From Deltaproteobacteria bacterium (lineage in GTDB: Bacteria > Desulfobacterota > Binatia > UBA9968): DNA of 19,939 nucleotides. The position numbers and the translations under genes are program-made. The notes under the pieces are model-generated. The model was not told where the DNA came from. It saw nothing but the letters and a program-made list of their open reading frames with translations, and did no database searches. The stretch is from assembly GCA_023250495.1 (NCBI GenBank), contig JAHFAP010000028.1, positions 1 to 19,939 of the forward strand. The letters run 5' to 3'. Every line of letters begins with the position of its first letter. The first letter of the stretch is position 1. Positions 6,390-15,629 of this stretch are shown in pieces.

Positions 6390-7958
6390 ATGCGGCTCAG
6401 CGAACTCTTGCAGACGGGTGAGGTGGAAGAGACCGAGGGAGATCTGGATCGGCTGGTTACCGGGCTTGCGTATGACTCACGGGAGGTGAAAAGGGGCTCC
6501 ATCTTTTTTGCCGTTCCCGGCGCGCGGGCAGATGGGCATGACTTTATCACGCAGGCTTTAGAGAAAGGCGCCGTCGCCGTGGTCGTCGAGCGGAAGATCG
6601 CTCCTCCGGCTGGGGCCACGTGGGTTCGAGTGCGCAGTGTCCGGCGCGCCATGGGCACATGGGCAGCTCGATTCTATGACTATCCCAGTCGCGGCTTGGT
6701 GCTGGTCGGAGTCACGGGAACTAACGGCAAGACGACGGTGACGTATCTTGTGGAGTCGATTTTCCGCGCCGCCGGAATGGTCCCAGGGGTCATCGGGACG
6801 GTCAATTACCGCTATGGTGACCGCGCCTTGCCAGCGCTTCAAACGACGCCCGAGTCGATAGATCTCCAGCGCCTTCTGGCGGAGATGGCCAAGGCCGGCG
6901 TGCAAGACGTCGCGATGGAGGTCTCGTCGCACGCGTTGGAGCTGGAGCGGGTGCGGGACATAGATTTCGATGCAGCTATCTTCACCAATCTCACGCGCGA
7001 TCATCTCGATTTTCACTCGGATATGGAGCATTATTTCTTGAGCAAGAGCAAGTTCTTCTCGGATTATCTCCCTTCTAGCGCCAAGAAAAACAAGTCGGCT
7101 GTCATTCACGGCGGAGATCCCAAAGGGCGCGAGCTGCTGGAAATAGTCCAGGGTTTGGGACTGAAAGCTGTGACTTATGGTCAGGGCCGGGAGTGGGATG
7201 TCCATCCACTGGCACTGGAGAGCGATCTTGACGGTCTTCGCGGCAAGATCCAGGTGAAAGAGCGGGTGCTTGAATTTTCCTCCCGGCTGATCGGGTCGAC
7301 CAATCTGGAAAATATTTTGGCCGCAGCGGCGGCCGGTTTTTCTTTGGGGCTGGAGCCGGGCGCGATCTCCAGCGGGATCGCGCGGCTGGCATCGGTTCCC
7401 GGGAGATTGGAGAGGATCGAGAACCGCCGCGGTTTCTCCGTCCTGGTCGATTATGCCCACACGCCTGACGCCTTGGAAAGGGCGCTGCGCGTCCTGCAGC
7501 CTCTCGCCCGGGGAAAGTTGATCACGGTTTTCGGCTGCGGCGGTGACCGGGATCGCGGCAAGAGGCCGCTCATGGGTGAGATCGCCGCGCGCCTCAGCGA
7601 CCTAACCGTTCTTACATCAGATAATCCGCGCACTGAAGAGCCGCTCAAGATTCTCGAACAGATCGAAGTCGGAGTGCGTAAAACCGCCCTGACTAAATTT
7701 CAGATTTCAGATCTCAGATCTCAAATATCAAATTCAAAATTCAAAATTCAAAATTCAAAATTTGAAAGAGGTTATTTCGTTGAGCCGGACCGCCGCGCCG
7801 CTATTCGTTTGTCTTCGCGCCTCGCGCGTCCTGGCGATCTGGTCCTGATTGCGGGGAAGGGCCACGAGGATTACCAGATCCTCGGATCGAAGCGGATCCA
7901 TTTCGACGATCGGGAGGTGGTGAGAGAAGAGCTGGCGCGGTTGGGGAACAAGAAGTAA
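6390..7958 (+). CDS. murE: UDP-MurNAc-tripeptide ligase MurE (meso-DAP adding), with an in-frame repeat insertion
   Basis: A 522-residue cytoplasmic Mur ligase that adds meso-diaminopimelate to UDP-MurNAc-L-Ala-D-Glu using ATP. Motifs: substrate-binding N-domain with AYDSREVKRGSIFFA, the ATP loop TGTNGKTT (K114), AMEVSSHALELERV, and DNPR (411-414), which selects meso-DAP rather than lysine. Residues about 436-458 (KFQISDLRSQ... to NSKF) are encoded by a 7-base tandem array (7701-7762) and have no counterpart expected in the family; the conserved YFVEPDRRAAIR resumes right after, and AGKGHEDYQ is intact, so the enzyme is probably active. Start: ATG 6390 gives the usual MRLSELL and has AGGG 9 bases upstream; ATG 6384, overlapping the ftsI stop, is the alternative. 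Confidence 0.95.
   Translation: MRLSELLQTGEVEETEGDLDRLVTGLAYDSREVKRGSIFFAVPGARADGHDFITQALEKGAVAVVVERKIAPPAGATWVRVRSVRRAMGTWAARFYDYPSRGLVLVGVTGTNGKTTVTYLVESIFRAAGMVPGVIGTVNYRYGDRALPALQTTPESIDLQRLLAEMAKAGVQDVAMEVSSHALELERVRDIDFDAAIFTNLTRDHLDFHSDMEHYFLSKSKFFSDYLPSSAKKNKSAVIHGGDPKGRELLEIVQGLGLKAVTYGQGREWDVHPLALESDLDGLRGKIQVKERVLEFSSRLIGSTNLENILAAAAAGFSLGLEPGAISSGIARLASVPGRLERIENRRGFSVLVDYAHTPDALERALRVLQPLARGKLITVFGCGGDRDRGKRPLMGEIAARLSDLTVLTSDNPRTEEPLKILEQIEVGVRKTALTKFQISDLRSQISNSKFKIQNSKFERGYFVEPDRRAAIRLSSRLARPGDLVLIAGKGHEDYQILGSKRIHFDDREVVREELARLGNKK
7701..7762. repeat. 7-base tandem array inside murE
   Basis: Nine units run head to tail: CAGATTT, CAGATCT twice, CAAATAT, a 6-base CAAATT, then CAAAATT four times without change (7735-7762). 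A TTTGAAAG follows and makes a short inverted match with the last units. The array is AT-rich in a GC-rich gene and is read through in frame. It belongs to the same style of short-unit arrays found at five junctions of this operon. Confidence 0.9.
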
Positions 7959-7983
7959 GAGCGAAGAGCAAAGGGCATGGGCG
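7956..7983. repeat. Short 7-base array at the murE/murF junction
   Basis: Four degenerate 7-mers, TAAGAGC, GAAGAGC, AAAGGGC and ATGGGCG, begin at the murE stop codon and fill most of the 35-base gap before murF. Only a direct arm is seen. Degeneracy makes this the weakest of the arrays. Confidence 0.5.
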
Positions 7984-7993
7984 TCCGTAGATT

Positions 7994-9397
7994 ATGTCGT
8001 GGAGCGTGGAAGAGATCCTGCTGGCTACAGGTGGGAAGGTAATACGGAAAGGAGATCGGAGCGTTTTTCGTGAGATCGTGACCGATTCGACCAAGGCAGG
8101 AAAGGGATCTGTGTTCGTCGCGCTCAAGGGACAAAGCTTCGACGGCCACCAGTTTCTTGGAGACGCGGCGCGCCGCGGAGCGGCTTGCTTGGTCGTCCAC
8201 AAGCGGTCCGCGGTCTCTCAGCTAAGAGAGGCGACGGTGATTCAGGTTCGAGACACGCTCAAGGCTTTGGGCGATTTGGCCCATTATCGGCGCTCGGTTG
8301 TGACACCCAAGGTGCTGGCCATCACTGGTTCCAATGGCAAGACGACGACCAAGGAGATGGTTGCCGCCATTCTTGAGCGCGCCTCGTTAAACGGCGAATC
8401 GCTGCGCGGGAGAGTTTTAAAAACCGAAGGAAATTATAACAACCTCGTCGGGTTGCCTCTGACCCTGCTGCGTCTTCGGGGCCGAGAGAAGGTAGCGGTT
8501 CTGGAAATGGGCACGAGTAGTCCCGGGGAGATCGCGCGGCTGTGCCAGATTGCCGGACCCGACATGGGTCTCATCACCTCGATCGCCCCGGCTCATCTGA
8601 CTGGGCTGCGGACTGTCGCAGGCGTGGCGCGGGAAAAAAGGGAGCTTTTTCGAGCTATGAATTTCCGGGGCATTGCCGTCGTGAACGCGGACGACCCAAG
8701 GGTGCGCCGTTTAGGGGCCAAGTTCCGCGGGGCGAAAATCACCTATGGGAAAGAGGGTGAGGTGCGGGGAGAGGGCGGGAAATTTCTTGGCGCCGAAGGA
8801 ACCGATTTTGTCCTGCGAGTGGGCAGGAGGCGGCAGAATATCCGGCTCAAGCTCTGCGGCGAGCATAATCTCTCCAACGCCCTGGGCGCGGCGGCGATGG
8901 CCTATGGATTCGGGGCGGACCTCGACAGCATCCGCGTCGGTCTGGAAGCTGTTCGGCCTTTCCCCATGCGGATGGCGGTCGAACGATGGCGAGGCGTTGG
9001 CGTCATCAACGACGCCTACAATGCCAATCCGGCCTCGATGGAGGCGGCACTCAGGACACTCAGTCAGATTGCGGCCAGGGGAAAGAAGTTTGCGATCCTG
9101 GGAGATATGCTCGAGCTGGGCGGCCAATCTGGCAAGCGTCATCTAAGACTGGGAAGGCTGGCGGCCAAATATGGGATGGACCAGCTCTACCTGCTGGGGC
9201 AGCAGGCCCACTTGGTAAAAAAAGGGGCATTGCGCGCGGGCATGGAAGAGAGCCGGGTGCTGATCGGAAAGAGTCACCGGCACATTGCCTCACTGGTCCG
9301 GAAACGGGCCAGAAGGAGAGACTGGATGCTCTTGAAAGGCTCGCGCGGCATGGAGATGGAGAAGGTGCTCACGGCGCTCAGGGAGACAGGAGTGTGA
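7994..9397 (+). CDS. murF: UDP-MurNAc-tripeptide:D-Ala-D-Ala ligase MurF
   Basis: A 467-residue Mur ligase that completes the UDP-MurNAc-pentapeptide. The N-domain has IVTDSTKAGKGSVFVALKG; the ATP loop is ITGSNGKTTTKEM (K116); then KTEGNYNNLVGLPLTLL, AVLEMGTSSPGEIARL and the MurF-typical VINDAYNANPASMEAAL and ILGDMLELG. Length is normal. No Shine-Dalgarno sequence precedes the ATG; the upstream gap is filled by a degenerate 7-mer array. The stop TGA lies 2 bases before the mraY GTG start. D-Ala-D-Ala must come from a ligase encoded elsewhere, since no ddl is in this cluster. Confidence 0.96.
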   Translation: MSWSVEEILLATGGKVIRKGDRSVFREIVTDSTKAGKGSVFVALKGQSFDGHQFLGDAARRGAACLVVHKRSAVSQLREATVIQVRDTLKALGDLAHYRRSVVTPKVLAITGSNGKTTTKEMVAAILERASLNGESLRGRVLKTEGNYNNLVGLPLTLLRLRGREKVAVLEMGTSSPGEIARLCQIAGPDMGLITSIAPAHLTGLRTVAGVAREKRELFRAMNFRGIAVVNADDPRVRRLGAKFRGAKITYGKEGEVRGEGGKFLGAEGTDFVLRVGRRRQNIRLKLCGEHNLSNALGAAAMAYGFGADLDSIRVGLEAVRPFPMRMAVERWRGVGVINDAYNANPASMEAALRTLSQIAARGKKFAILGDMLELGGQSGKRHLRLGRLAAKYGMDQLYLLGQQAHLVKKGALRAGMEESRVLIGKSHRHIASLVRKRARRRDWMLLKGSRGMEMEKVLTALRETGV

Positions 9398-9399
9398 CC

Positions 9400-10476
9400 G
9401 TGCTTTATTATTTGCTGTATCCCCTGCATACCACCCATTCGGCTTTCAATGTCTTCCGCTACATCACCTTCCGCGCCGCCATGGCTGCGCTCACGGCGCT
9501 GTTGATCTCATTCCTCTTTGGCCCCTTTCTGATCCGTTCCCTTGCGGCCATGCAGATCGGCCAGCCGATTCGCGAAGATGGCCCCGCAGCGCATGCGACG
9601 AAGGTCGGCACGCCTACCATGGGAGGGGTGCTGATTATCCTCGCCCTGTTTCTTGCCACGGTGATGCTGGCCGATGTGGTCAATCTCTACATCACGGTGG
9701 CTGTCTTTGTGACCGCGGGCTTCGCCGTGATCGGTTTTGTCGACGACTCTCTGAAGCTCAAACGCAAGAGCAGCCACGGCCTCTCTGCGCGGGTCAAGTT
9801 GCTGCTCCAGTTGGCCGTGGCCTTGGCCGCCGCGGTCGTTCTTTACCGCCAGCCTTTTTTTAGCAGCGTCCTTGGGGTTCCGTTCTTCAAGACCATCCGT
9901 CCGGATCTCGGCGTCTGGTACATCCCGTTTGCCATGCTGGTGGTCGTGGGCACCTCCAACGCAGTCAACCTGACCGACGGTTTGGACGGCCTCGCGATCG
10001 GGCCCGTGATGATCGCCGCGGGGACTTATGCCTTCATCGCCTATGTGACCGGCCACAAGGGGTTGTCCGAGTACCTTCAGATCCCTTACGTGGCCGGCGT
10101 CGGGGAACTCAGTGTCTTCTGCGCCGCCGTGGTCGCGTCGGGCCTGGGCTTTCTCTGGTTCAATACTTACCCGGCGCAGATGTTCATGGGAGATGTCGGC
10201 TCTCTGGCGCTCGGCGCGGCGCTGGGCATCGTGGCGGTCATGACGAAGAACGAGGTGCTGCTGGTCATCGTTGGCGGCGTGTTCGTGATCGAGGCGCTGT
10301 CGGTGATTTTTCAGGTGGCTTCTTACAAGCTGAGGCGCAAGCGGGTTTTTCTCATGGCGCCGATCCACCATCACTATGAGCTCAAGGGTTGGCCCGAGCC
10401 TCAGATCATTGTTCGCTTTTGGATCATCTCGATCATTTGCTCGCTGGTCGCGTTGAGCACGCTGAAACTCAGATGA
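9400..10476 (+). CDS. mraY: Phospho-MurNAc-pentapeptide transferase MraY
   Basis: A 358-residue polytopic membrane enzyme that moves phospho-MurNAc-pentapeptide to undecaprenyl phosphate, making lipid I. About ten hydrophobic helices are visible. Family signatures: KVGTPTMGG, FVDDSLKLKRKSSHGL with D115-D116, NLTDGLDGLAIGP (D193), MFMGDVGSLALG (D265) and the cytoplasmic APIHHHYELKGWPE with H323-H325. Positions and length agree closely with E. coli MraY. The start was set at GTG 9400 because it gives the family's usual MLYYLLYPL and has AGGAG (9388-9392) 7 bases upstream; GTG 9394, overlapping the murF stop, is possible. Confidence 0.96.
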   Translation: MLYYLLYPLHTTHSAFNVFRYITFRAAMAALTALLISFLFGPFLIRSLAAMQIGQPIREDGPAAHATKVGTPTMGGVLIILALFLATVMLADVVNLYITVAVFVTAGFAVIGFVDDSLKLKRKSSHGLSARVKLLLQLAVALAAAVVLYRQPFFSSVLGVPFFKTIRPDLGVWYIPFAMLVVVGTSNAVNLTDGLDGLAIGPVMIAAGTYAFIAYVTGHKGLSEYLQIPYVAGVGELSVFCAAVVASGLGFLWFNTYPAQMFMGDVGSLALGAALGIVAVMTKNEVLLVIVGGVFVIEALSVIFQVASYKLRRKRVFLMAPIHHHYELKGWPEPQIIVRFWIISIICSLVALSTLKLR

Positions 10477-10492
10477 GGAGAAGAAGGACCGA

Positions 10493-10551
10493 CGTGATCG
10501 TGCTCGTTGCTCGCGCTCGATCACGAACACGAATCACGAACACGAGCTACG
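10493..10551. repeat. Inverted 6-7-base tandem array at the mraY/murD junction
   Basis: The left arm holds CGTGAT, CGTGCT, CGTTGCT and CGCGCT; the right arm holds ATCACG, AACACG, AATCACG, AACACG and AGCTACG, essentially the reverse complement of the left units. The best match is 10493-10506 against 10524-10538, with one indel and one mismatch. A good ribosome site, AGGAG (10476-10480, followed by AAGAAGGA), sits just before the array but about 70 bases from the murD start, as if the array had been placed between them. Confidence 0.8.
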
Positions 10552-10557
10552 AAACTC

Positions 10558-11892
10558 ATGGATCTCAAAGGCAAGAGGGTCATGGTCGTGGGCCTTGCGC
10601 GAACGGGGAGTGCGGCGGCCCGTTTTCTCGTCGAGCAAGGAGCAGAGGTGCTGGTGAGTGATTGCAGAAATGAATCTGAGCTTAACCGTGAAGTGACGGC
10701 TCTCGCCGGCCTGCCCGTCCGCTGCTTTCTCGGTGGTGAAGATCCGGCGTGGCTGGATGGGGTTGAGCTGTTGATCCCCAGCCCGGGCGTTCCGCCGGAG
10801 AATCCGCTGCTTCAAGCGGCGGGCAGACGAGGAATCGAGATCCTCAGCGAGATCGAGCTGGCCTATCGTTTTCTCCGGGCGCCTCTGGTTGCGATTACGG
10901 GGACCAACGGGAAGAGCACGACGACGGCGCTCGTCGGAGAGATGCTCAGGGCTTACGGCCTCAATGTCTTTGTCGGCGGGAACATCGGCGCGCCTCTGAT
11001 CGGCTTTATCGGCGGCGAGTGGGACTGGGGTGTGGTGGAGGTCAGCAGCTTTCAACTTGAATGGGTAGAAAAATTCCAGCCCAGGATCGCGGCCCTGCTG
11101 AACTTAACCGAAGACCATCTCGACCGCTATCCGAGCTTTCAGGCTTACTGTCAGACCAAGGAGCGGATCTTCAGCGCCCAGCGCGACAGCGATGTCGCGG
11201 TCCTTAATCGTGACGATCCTCTGGTGTGGTCTATAAGGGGGCGCGTCCGCTCCCGTGTCGTCTCCTTCGGCTGGGCGGCGGTGGACGAAGGCGTATACGC
11301 GACGCAAGAGGAGATTATTTGGCGGAGCGCCGGCAAGGAGGAGCGTTTCTCTCTGGCGCGGGCGAGGATCCAGGGGGTGCACAATGTTGAGAATCTCATG
11401 ACCGCCACGGCCGCGGCAAAGGCGGTCGGCGCTCCAGCGGCGGCCATCCAAAAAGTCGTTGACGATTTTCCCGGGCTTGAGCACCGGCTCGAATTTGTCC
11501 GCGACAAAGATGGCGTGCGCTATTTCAACGACTCCAAGGGGACCAACGTCGGCGCAGTGGTGAAATCGCTGGCGAGCTTCTCGGCGCCGGTGCTGCTTTT
11601 GGCCGGCGGCGTCGATAAGGGCGGCGATTACCGCCCATTGGAAGATGAGATCAGGCGAACGGTGAAAAAGCTCATTCTCTTCGGCGCGGCCAAGGAGAAG
11701 ATCCGCGCGGCGCTTGGTCACCTGACCGAGACCGTCGTCGTGGAGAGTTTCGAGGCGGCGGTCCAGGAAGCCTACAGGAGCAGCCGGCCCGGAGACGTCG
11801 TGCTGCTCTCTCCCGCCTGTTCGAGCTTTGACATGTTTCAGGATTATACGGAAAGGGGAAAGCGCTTTAAGGCGCTGGTTCAGGGACTATGA
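10558..11892 (+). CDS. murD: UDP-MurNAc-L-alanine:D-glutamate ligase MurD
   Basis: A 444-residue cytoplasmic Mur ligase adding D-glutamate. The N-terminal Rossmann motif VMVVGLARTGSAAARFL, LIPSPGVPPENPLL, the ATP loop ITGTNGKSTTTALVGEM (K119), VEVSSFQLE, NLTEDHLDRY, FPGLEHRLEFV, FNDSKGTNVGAV, LLLAGGVDKGGDY and LLSPACSSFDMFQDYTERG are all present in the usual order. ATG 10558 gives the standard MDLKGKRVMVVG start but has no Shine-Dalgarno sequence nearby, because the inverted tandem array lies directly upstream. TTG 10507 inside the array is the only other in-frame start. The stop overlaps the ftsW start by 4 bases (ATGA). Confidence 0.96.
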   Translation: MDLKGKRVMVVGLARTGSAAARFLVEQGAEVLVSDCRNESELNREVTALAGLPVRCFLGGEDPAWLDGVELLIPSPGVPPENPLLQAAGRRGIEILSEIELAYRFLRAPLVAITGTNGKSTTTALVGEMLRAYGLNVFVGGNIGAPLIGFIGGEWDWGVVEVSSFQLEWVEKFQPRIAALLNLTEDHLDRYPSFQAYCQTKERIFSAQRDSDVAVLNRDDPLVWSIRGRVRSRVVSFGWAAVDEGVYATQEEIIWRSAGKEERFSLARARIQGVHNVENLMTATAAAKAVGAPAAAIQKVVDDFPGLEHRLEFVRDKDGVRYFNDSKGTNVGAVVKSLASFSAPVLLLAGGVDKGGDYRPLEDEIRRTVKKLILFGAAKEKIRAALGHLTETVVVESFEAAVQEAYRSSRPGDVVLLSPACSSFDMFQDYTERGKRFKALVQGL

Positions 11893-12983
11893 GAGACGGA
11901 GTCGCTGTTGACGGGTGGCTCTTCTTCGCCGTGGCCGCCCTGCTAGCTGTGGGGATCACGATGGTGCTCAGCACCAGCTATCTCTACTCACAGGAGCGCT
12001 TCGGCGACGGGACCTACTTCTTCCGCAAGCAGCTCATCGCCGCAGGCGTGGGGCTCGTGGCTCTATTCATCTCCGCCCTGCTTCCGCCCGCAGCGTACCG
12101 CCGCTTCGCCTATCCTCTCTTGGCGCTCGTCCTGCTGTTGTTGATTCTGATCCTGTTGCCGGGGATCGGCGTTGAGCGCGGCGGCGCCAGGCGCTGGCTT
12201 TCCATCGGTGGCTTCGCCTTTCAACCCGCGGAGCTGGCCAAGCTGTCCCTCGTGCTGTACCTGGCCCACTCGCTAGCCAAGAAAGCCGACAAGGTGGGCA
12301 TCTTTTCCATAGGTGTCCTGCCCCATCTGGTGGTCGGCGGACTCTTCTTGGGGCTGATCGTGGTGGAGCCTGATCTAGGCACCGCGTTGACGCTCGGCTT
12401 GGTTCTCCTTCTCATGCTCTTCGTCGCCGGCGCGAAGTGGTCGCATCTCGCGCTGATAGGCTTATCAGCCTTGCCGGTTCTAGCTTTCGCGGTGATCGGC
12501 GCAGAGTACCGCCTGCGGCGGCTGCTAACTTTTCTGGATCCCTGGCGCGACGCCTCGAAGAGCGGCTTTCAGATCATTCAATCGTATATCGCGTTCGGCT
12601 CCGGCGAGCTGTGGGGCCGGGGTCTGGGTGAGAGCCGCCAGAAACTGTTCTACCTGCCGGAGGCGCACACGGACTTTATCTTTTCCGTGATCGGAGAGGA
12701 GATGGGACTTCTGGGAGCGCTCAGCGTGCTGGCGCTCTTTGCCATCATCATCGTCCGCGGGCTGCGTCTTGCGGCGAAGATCGAGGAACCTTTCAGCCAG
12801 CAGCTAACTTTTGGATTGACGACGCTGCTGGGGCTCCAGGCGTTGATTCACATGGGGGTGGTCATGGGGCTGATGCCGACAAAAGGGCTGGTGCTTCCGT
12901 TCATCAGCTACGGCGGCTCGGCGATGGTCATGAACCTCATCGAGGCAGGGATGCTGCTCAGTCTGTCGCGCGGGAGACGGTGA
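11889..12983 (+). CDS. ftsW: Septal peptidoglycan glycosyltransferase FtsW
   Basis: A 364-residue SEDS-family membrane protein that polymerises lipid II at the septum in partnership with FtsI. About ten transmembrane helices are visible, starting at residue 9 (WLFFAVAALLAVGITMVLS). Family marks include FFRKQL, GGARRWLSIGGFAFQPAELAKL (the SEDS signature), VEPDLGTAL, the large periplasmic loop ending in GLGESRQKLFYLPEAHTDFIFSVIGEE, and PTKGLVLPFISYGGSAM beginning at P330. Placement between murD and murG is the standard dcw order. It overlaps murD by 4 bases, and its TGA stop is 2 bases before the murG ATG. Confidence 0.96.
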   Translation: MRDGVAVDGWLFFAVAALLAVGITMVLSTSYLYSQERFGDGTYFFRKQLIAAGVGLVALFISALLPPAAYRRFAYPLLALVLLLLILILLPGIGVERGGARRWLSIGGFAFQPAELAKLSLVLYLAHSLAKKADKVGIFSIGVLPHLVVGGLFLGLIVVEPDLGTALTLGLVLLLMLFVAGAKWSHLALIGLSALPVLAFAVIGAEYRLRRLLTFLDPWRDASKSGFQIIQSYIAFGSGELWGRGLGESRQKLFYLPEAHTDFIFSVIGEEMGLLGALSVLALFAIIIVRGLRLAAKIEEPFSQQLTFGLTTLLGLQALIHMGVVMGLMPTKGLVLPFISYGGSAMVMNLIEAGMLLSLSRGRR

Positions 12984-12985
12984 GA

Positions 12986-14053
12986 ATGCGGGTGATCATG
13001 GCCGGCGGGGGAACCGGAGGACACCTCTTCCCCGGCTTGGCTGTGGCGCAGGAATTTCGCAAGCGAGATAGCATGACGGAAATTCTGTTTGTCGGCACCA
13101 AACTGGGGATTGAGAGCCGGGCGGTTCCCGCTGCGGGCTTTCCCCTCGAGGTCATCCCGGTCAGAGGGGTCAAAGGCAGAGGGCTGCGTGGTTTGATCGA
13201 GGCAATGTACGGCGTGCCGGTGAGTTTTTTTCGCTCGCTCGGAATCATCGGACGGTTCCGACCCGATTGCGTCATCGGCCTCGGGGGCTATGCGTCCGGG
13301 CCTCTTTTACTCGCGGGAAAGGCGAAGAGGATCCACTGCGCCGTGATGGAGCAAAACCTGCGTCCCGGACTCACCAACCGAACCTTGGGCCGGATCGTGG
13401 ATCGCATCTTTACCGCCTATGAGGGAAGCGCCCGCTACTTTCCCCGCGCCCGTGTGATCGAGACCGGAAATCCGGTGCGCTGGCAGAGTCTTCCTGAGGT
13501 CAGGAAAGACGCCAAGTTCACTGTGCTCATGTTCGGCGGCAGCGCCGGAGCGCACCGCATAAATCTCTGCGTGGTCGAAATGCTCAAGAGACTCGGGGAT
13601 CTGGCTGCGGGGCTCAGGATCATCCACCAGACCGGAGAAGCAGATATGGAATGGGTGAGGGCCGCGTACGGCTCTTTTCCCTGTGAAGCCGAGCTGCTGC
13701 CGTTCATCAACAAGATGGACGAGGCCTACGCCAGGGCCGATCTTGTCGTCTGCCGGGCCGGGGCGACGACGATCGCCGAGCTTACAGCATTCGGGAAGCC
13801 GGCGGTCCTGATTCCCTATCCGTATGCGGCCGATGGTCACCAGAGTTTGAACGCGGAGGCGCTGAGGGAGCGTGGCGCGGCCGAAGTGATCCTCGATCAG
13901 GAGCTGGACGGAGAGAAGCTGGCGGCGCGGATTCGCGCCCTCTATCTGGATCGCGCGCGGCTCGCGGTGATGGCCCAAGCGGCGCGGCGGCTCGGCCGGC
14001 CGGAAGCGGCAAAAAAAATCGTCGATGAGTGTTATGCGCTGGTCGAAAGATAG
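12986..14053 (+). CDS. murG: N-acetylglucosaminyltransferase MurG
   Basis: A 355-residue GT-B fold enzyme at the inner face of the membrane that adds GlcNAc to lipid I to make lipid II. The N-terminal loop GGGTGGHLFPGLAVAQEF, the membrane-facing VIGLGGYASGPLLLAGK, HCAVMEQNLRPGLTNR, VLMFGGSAGAHRIN and the UDP-GlcNAc site RAGATTIAELTAFGKPAVLIPYPYAADGHQ are present. ATG 12986 was chosen for the typical MRVIMAGGGTGGH start, with GGGAG 9 bases upstream; GTG 12980, overlapping the ftsW stop, adds two residues. A striking 9-base array follows its stop codon by 4 bases. Confidence 0.96.
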   Translation: MRVIMAGGGTGGHLFPGLAVAQEFRKRDSMTEILFVGTKLGIESRAVPAAGFPLEVIPVRGVKGRGLRGLIEAMYGVPVSFFRSLGIIGRFRPDCVIGLGGYASGPLLLAGKAKRIHCAVMEQNLRPGLTNRTLGRIVDRIFTAYEGSARYFPRARVIETGNPVRWQSLPEVRKDAKFTVLMFGGSAGAHRINLCVVEMLKRLGDLAAGLRIIHQTGEADMEWVRAAYGSFPCEAELLPFINKMDEAYARADLVVCRAGATTIAELTAFGKPAVLIPYPYAADGHQSLNAEALRERGAAEVILDQELDGEKLAARIRALYLDRARLAVMAQAARRLGRPEAAKKIVDECYALVER

Positions 14054-14057
14054 AAGA

Positions 14058-14147
14058 GTTCAAGTCGTTCAAGTTGTTCAAGCCGTTTAACGATTTGAAC
14101 GTTTTGAACGTTTTGAACGTTTTGAACGATTTAAACGCATTGAACGT
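14058..14147. repeat. Ten-unit inverted 9-base array at the murG/murC junction
   Basis: Exactly 90 bases divide into ten 9-mers in perfect phase. Three forward units (GTTCAAGTC, GTTCAAGTT, GTTCAAGCC) are followed by a transition unit GTTTAACGA, then TTTGAACGT three times, TTTGAACGA, TTTAAACGC and ATTGAACGT. The GTTCAA cores of the left part are reverse complements of the TTGAAC cores of the right part and keep the same spacing, so a ladder-like stem can form in several registers. It fills nearly all of the gap between murG and murC. Confidence 0.93.
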
Positions 14148-14153
14148 GTTTCT

Positions 14154-15527
<1,374 letters not shown>

Positions 15528-15545
<18 letters not shown>

Positions 15546-15628
15546 TGGAGTGATGGGTAATGCAGGAATGGAGCGAGCACAATACTCCAATACTCCAATA
15601 CTCCAGTACTCCAACACTCCAAGAATCC
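15528..15628. repeat. Inverted 8-base tandem array at the murC/murB junction
   Basis: The left arm has AATGGAGT three times, then decayed copies GATGGGT, AATGCAGG and AATGGAGC. After GAGCAC, the right arm has AATACTCC three times, then AGTACTCC, AACACTCC and AAGAATCC. GGAGT cores on the left are reverse complements of ACTCC cores on the right with the same 8-base period. The murC stop codon lies in the second to third left unit, and the array ends one base before the first murB ATG. Confidence 0.92.
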
Positions 15629-15629
15629 T

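Noticed and set aside
9508..10530. A 340-codon open frame on the minus strand opposite mraY
   Set aside because: It is an antisense shadow of a membrane protein gene, charged and without motifs; mraY has all its catalytic residues.
14058..14147. The arrays considered as CRISPR
   Set aside because: Units are 6-9 bases with no spacers between them, arms are inverted, and no cas gene is in the window.
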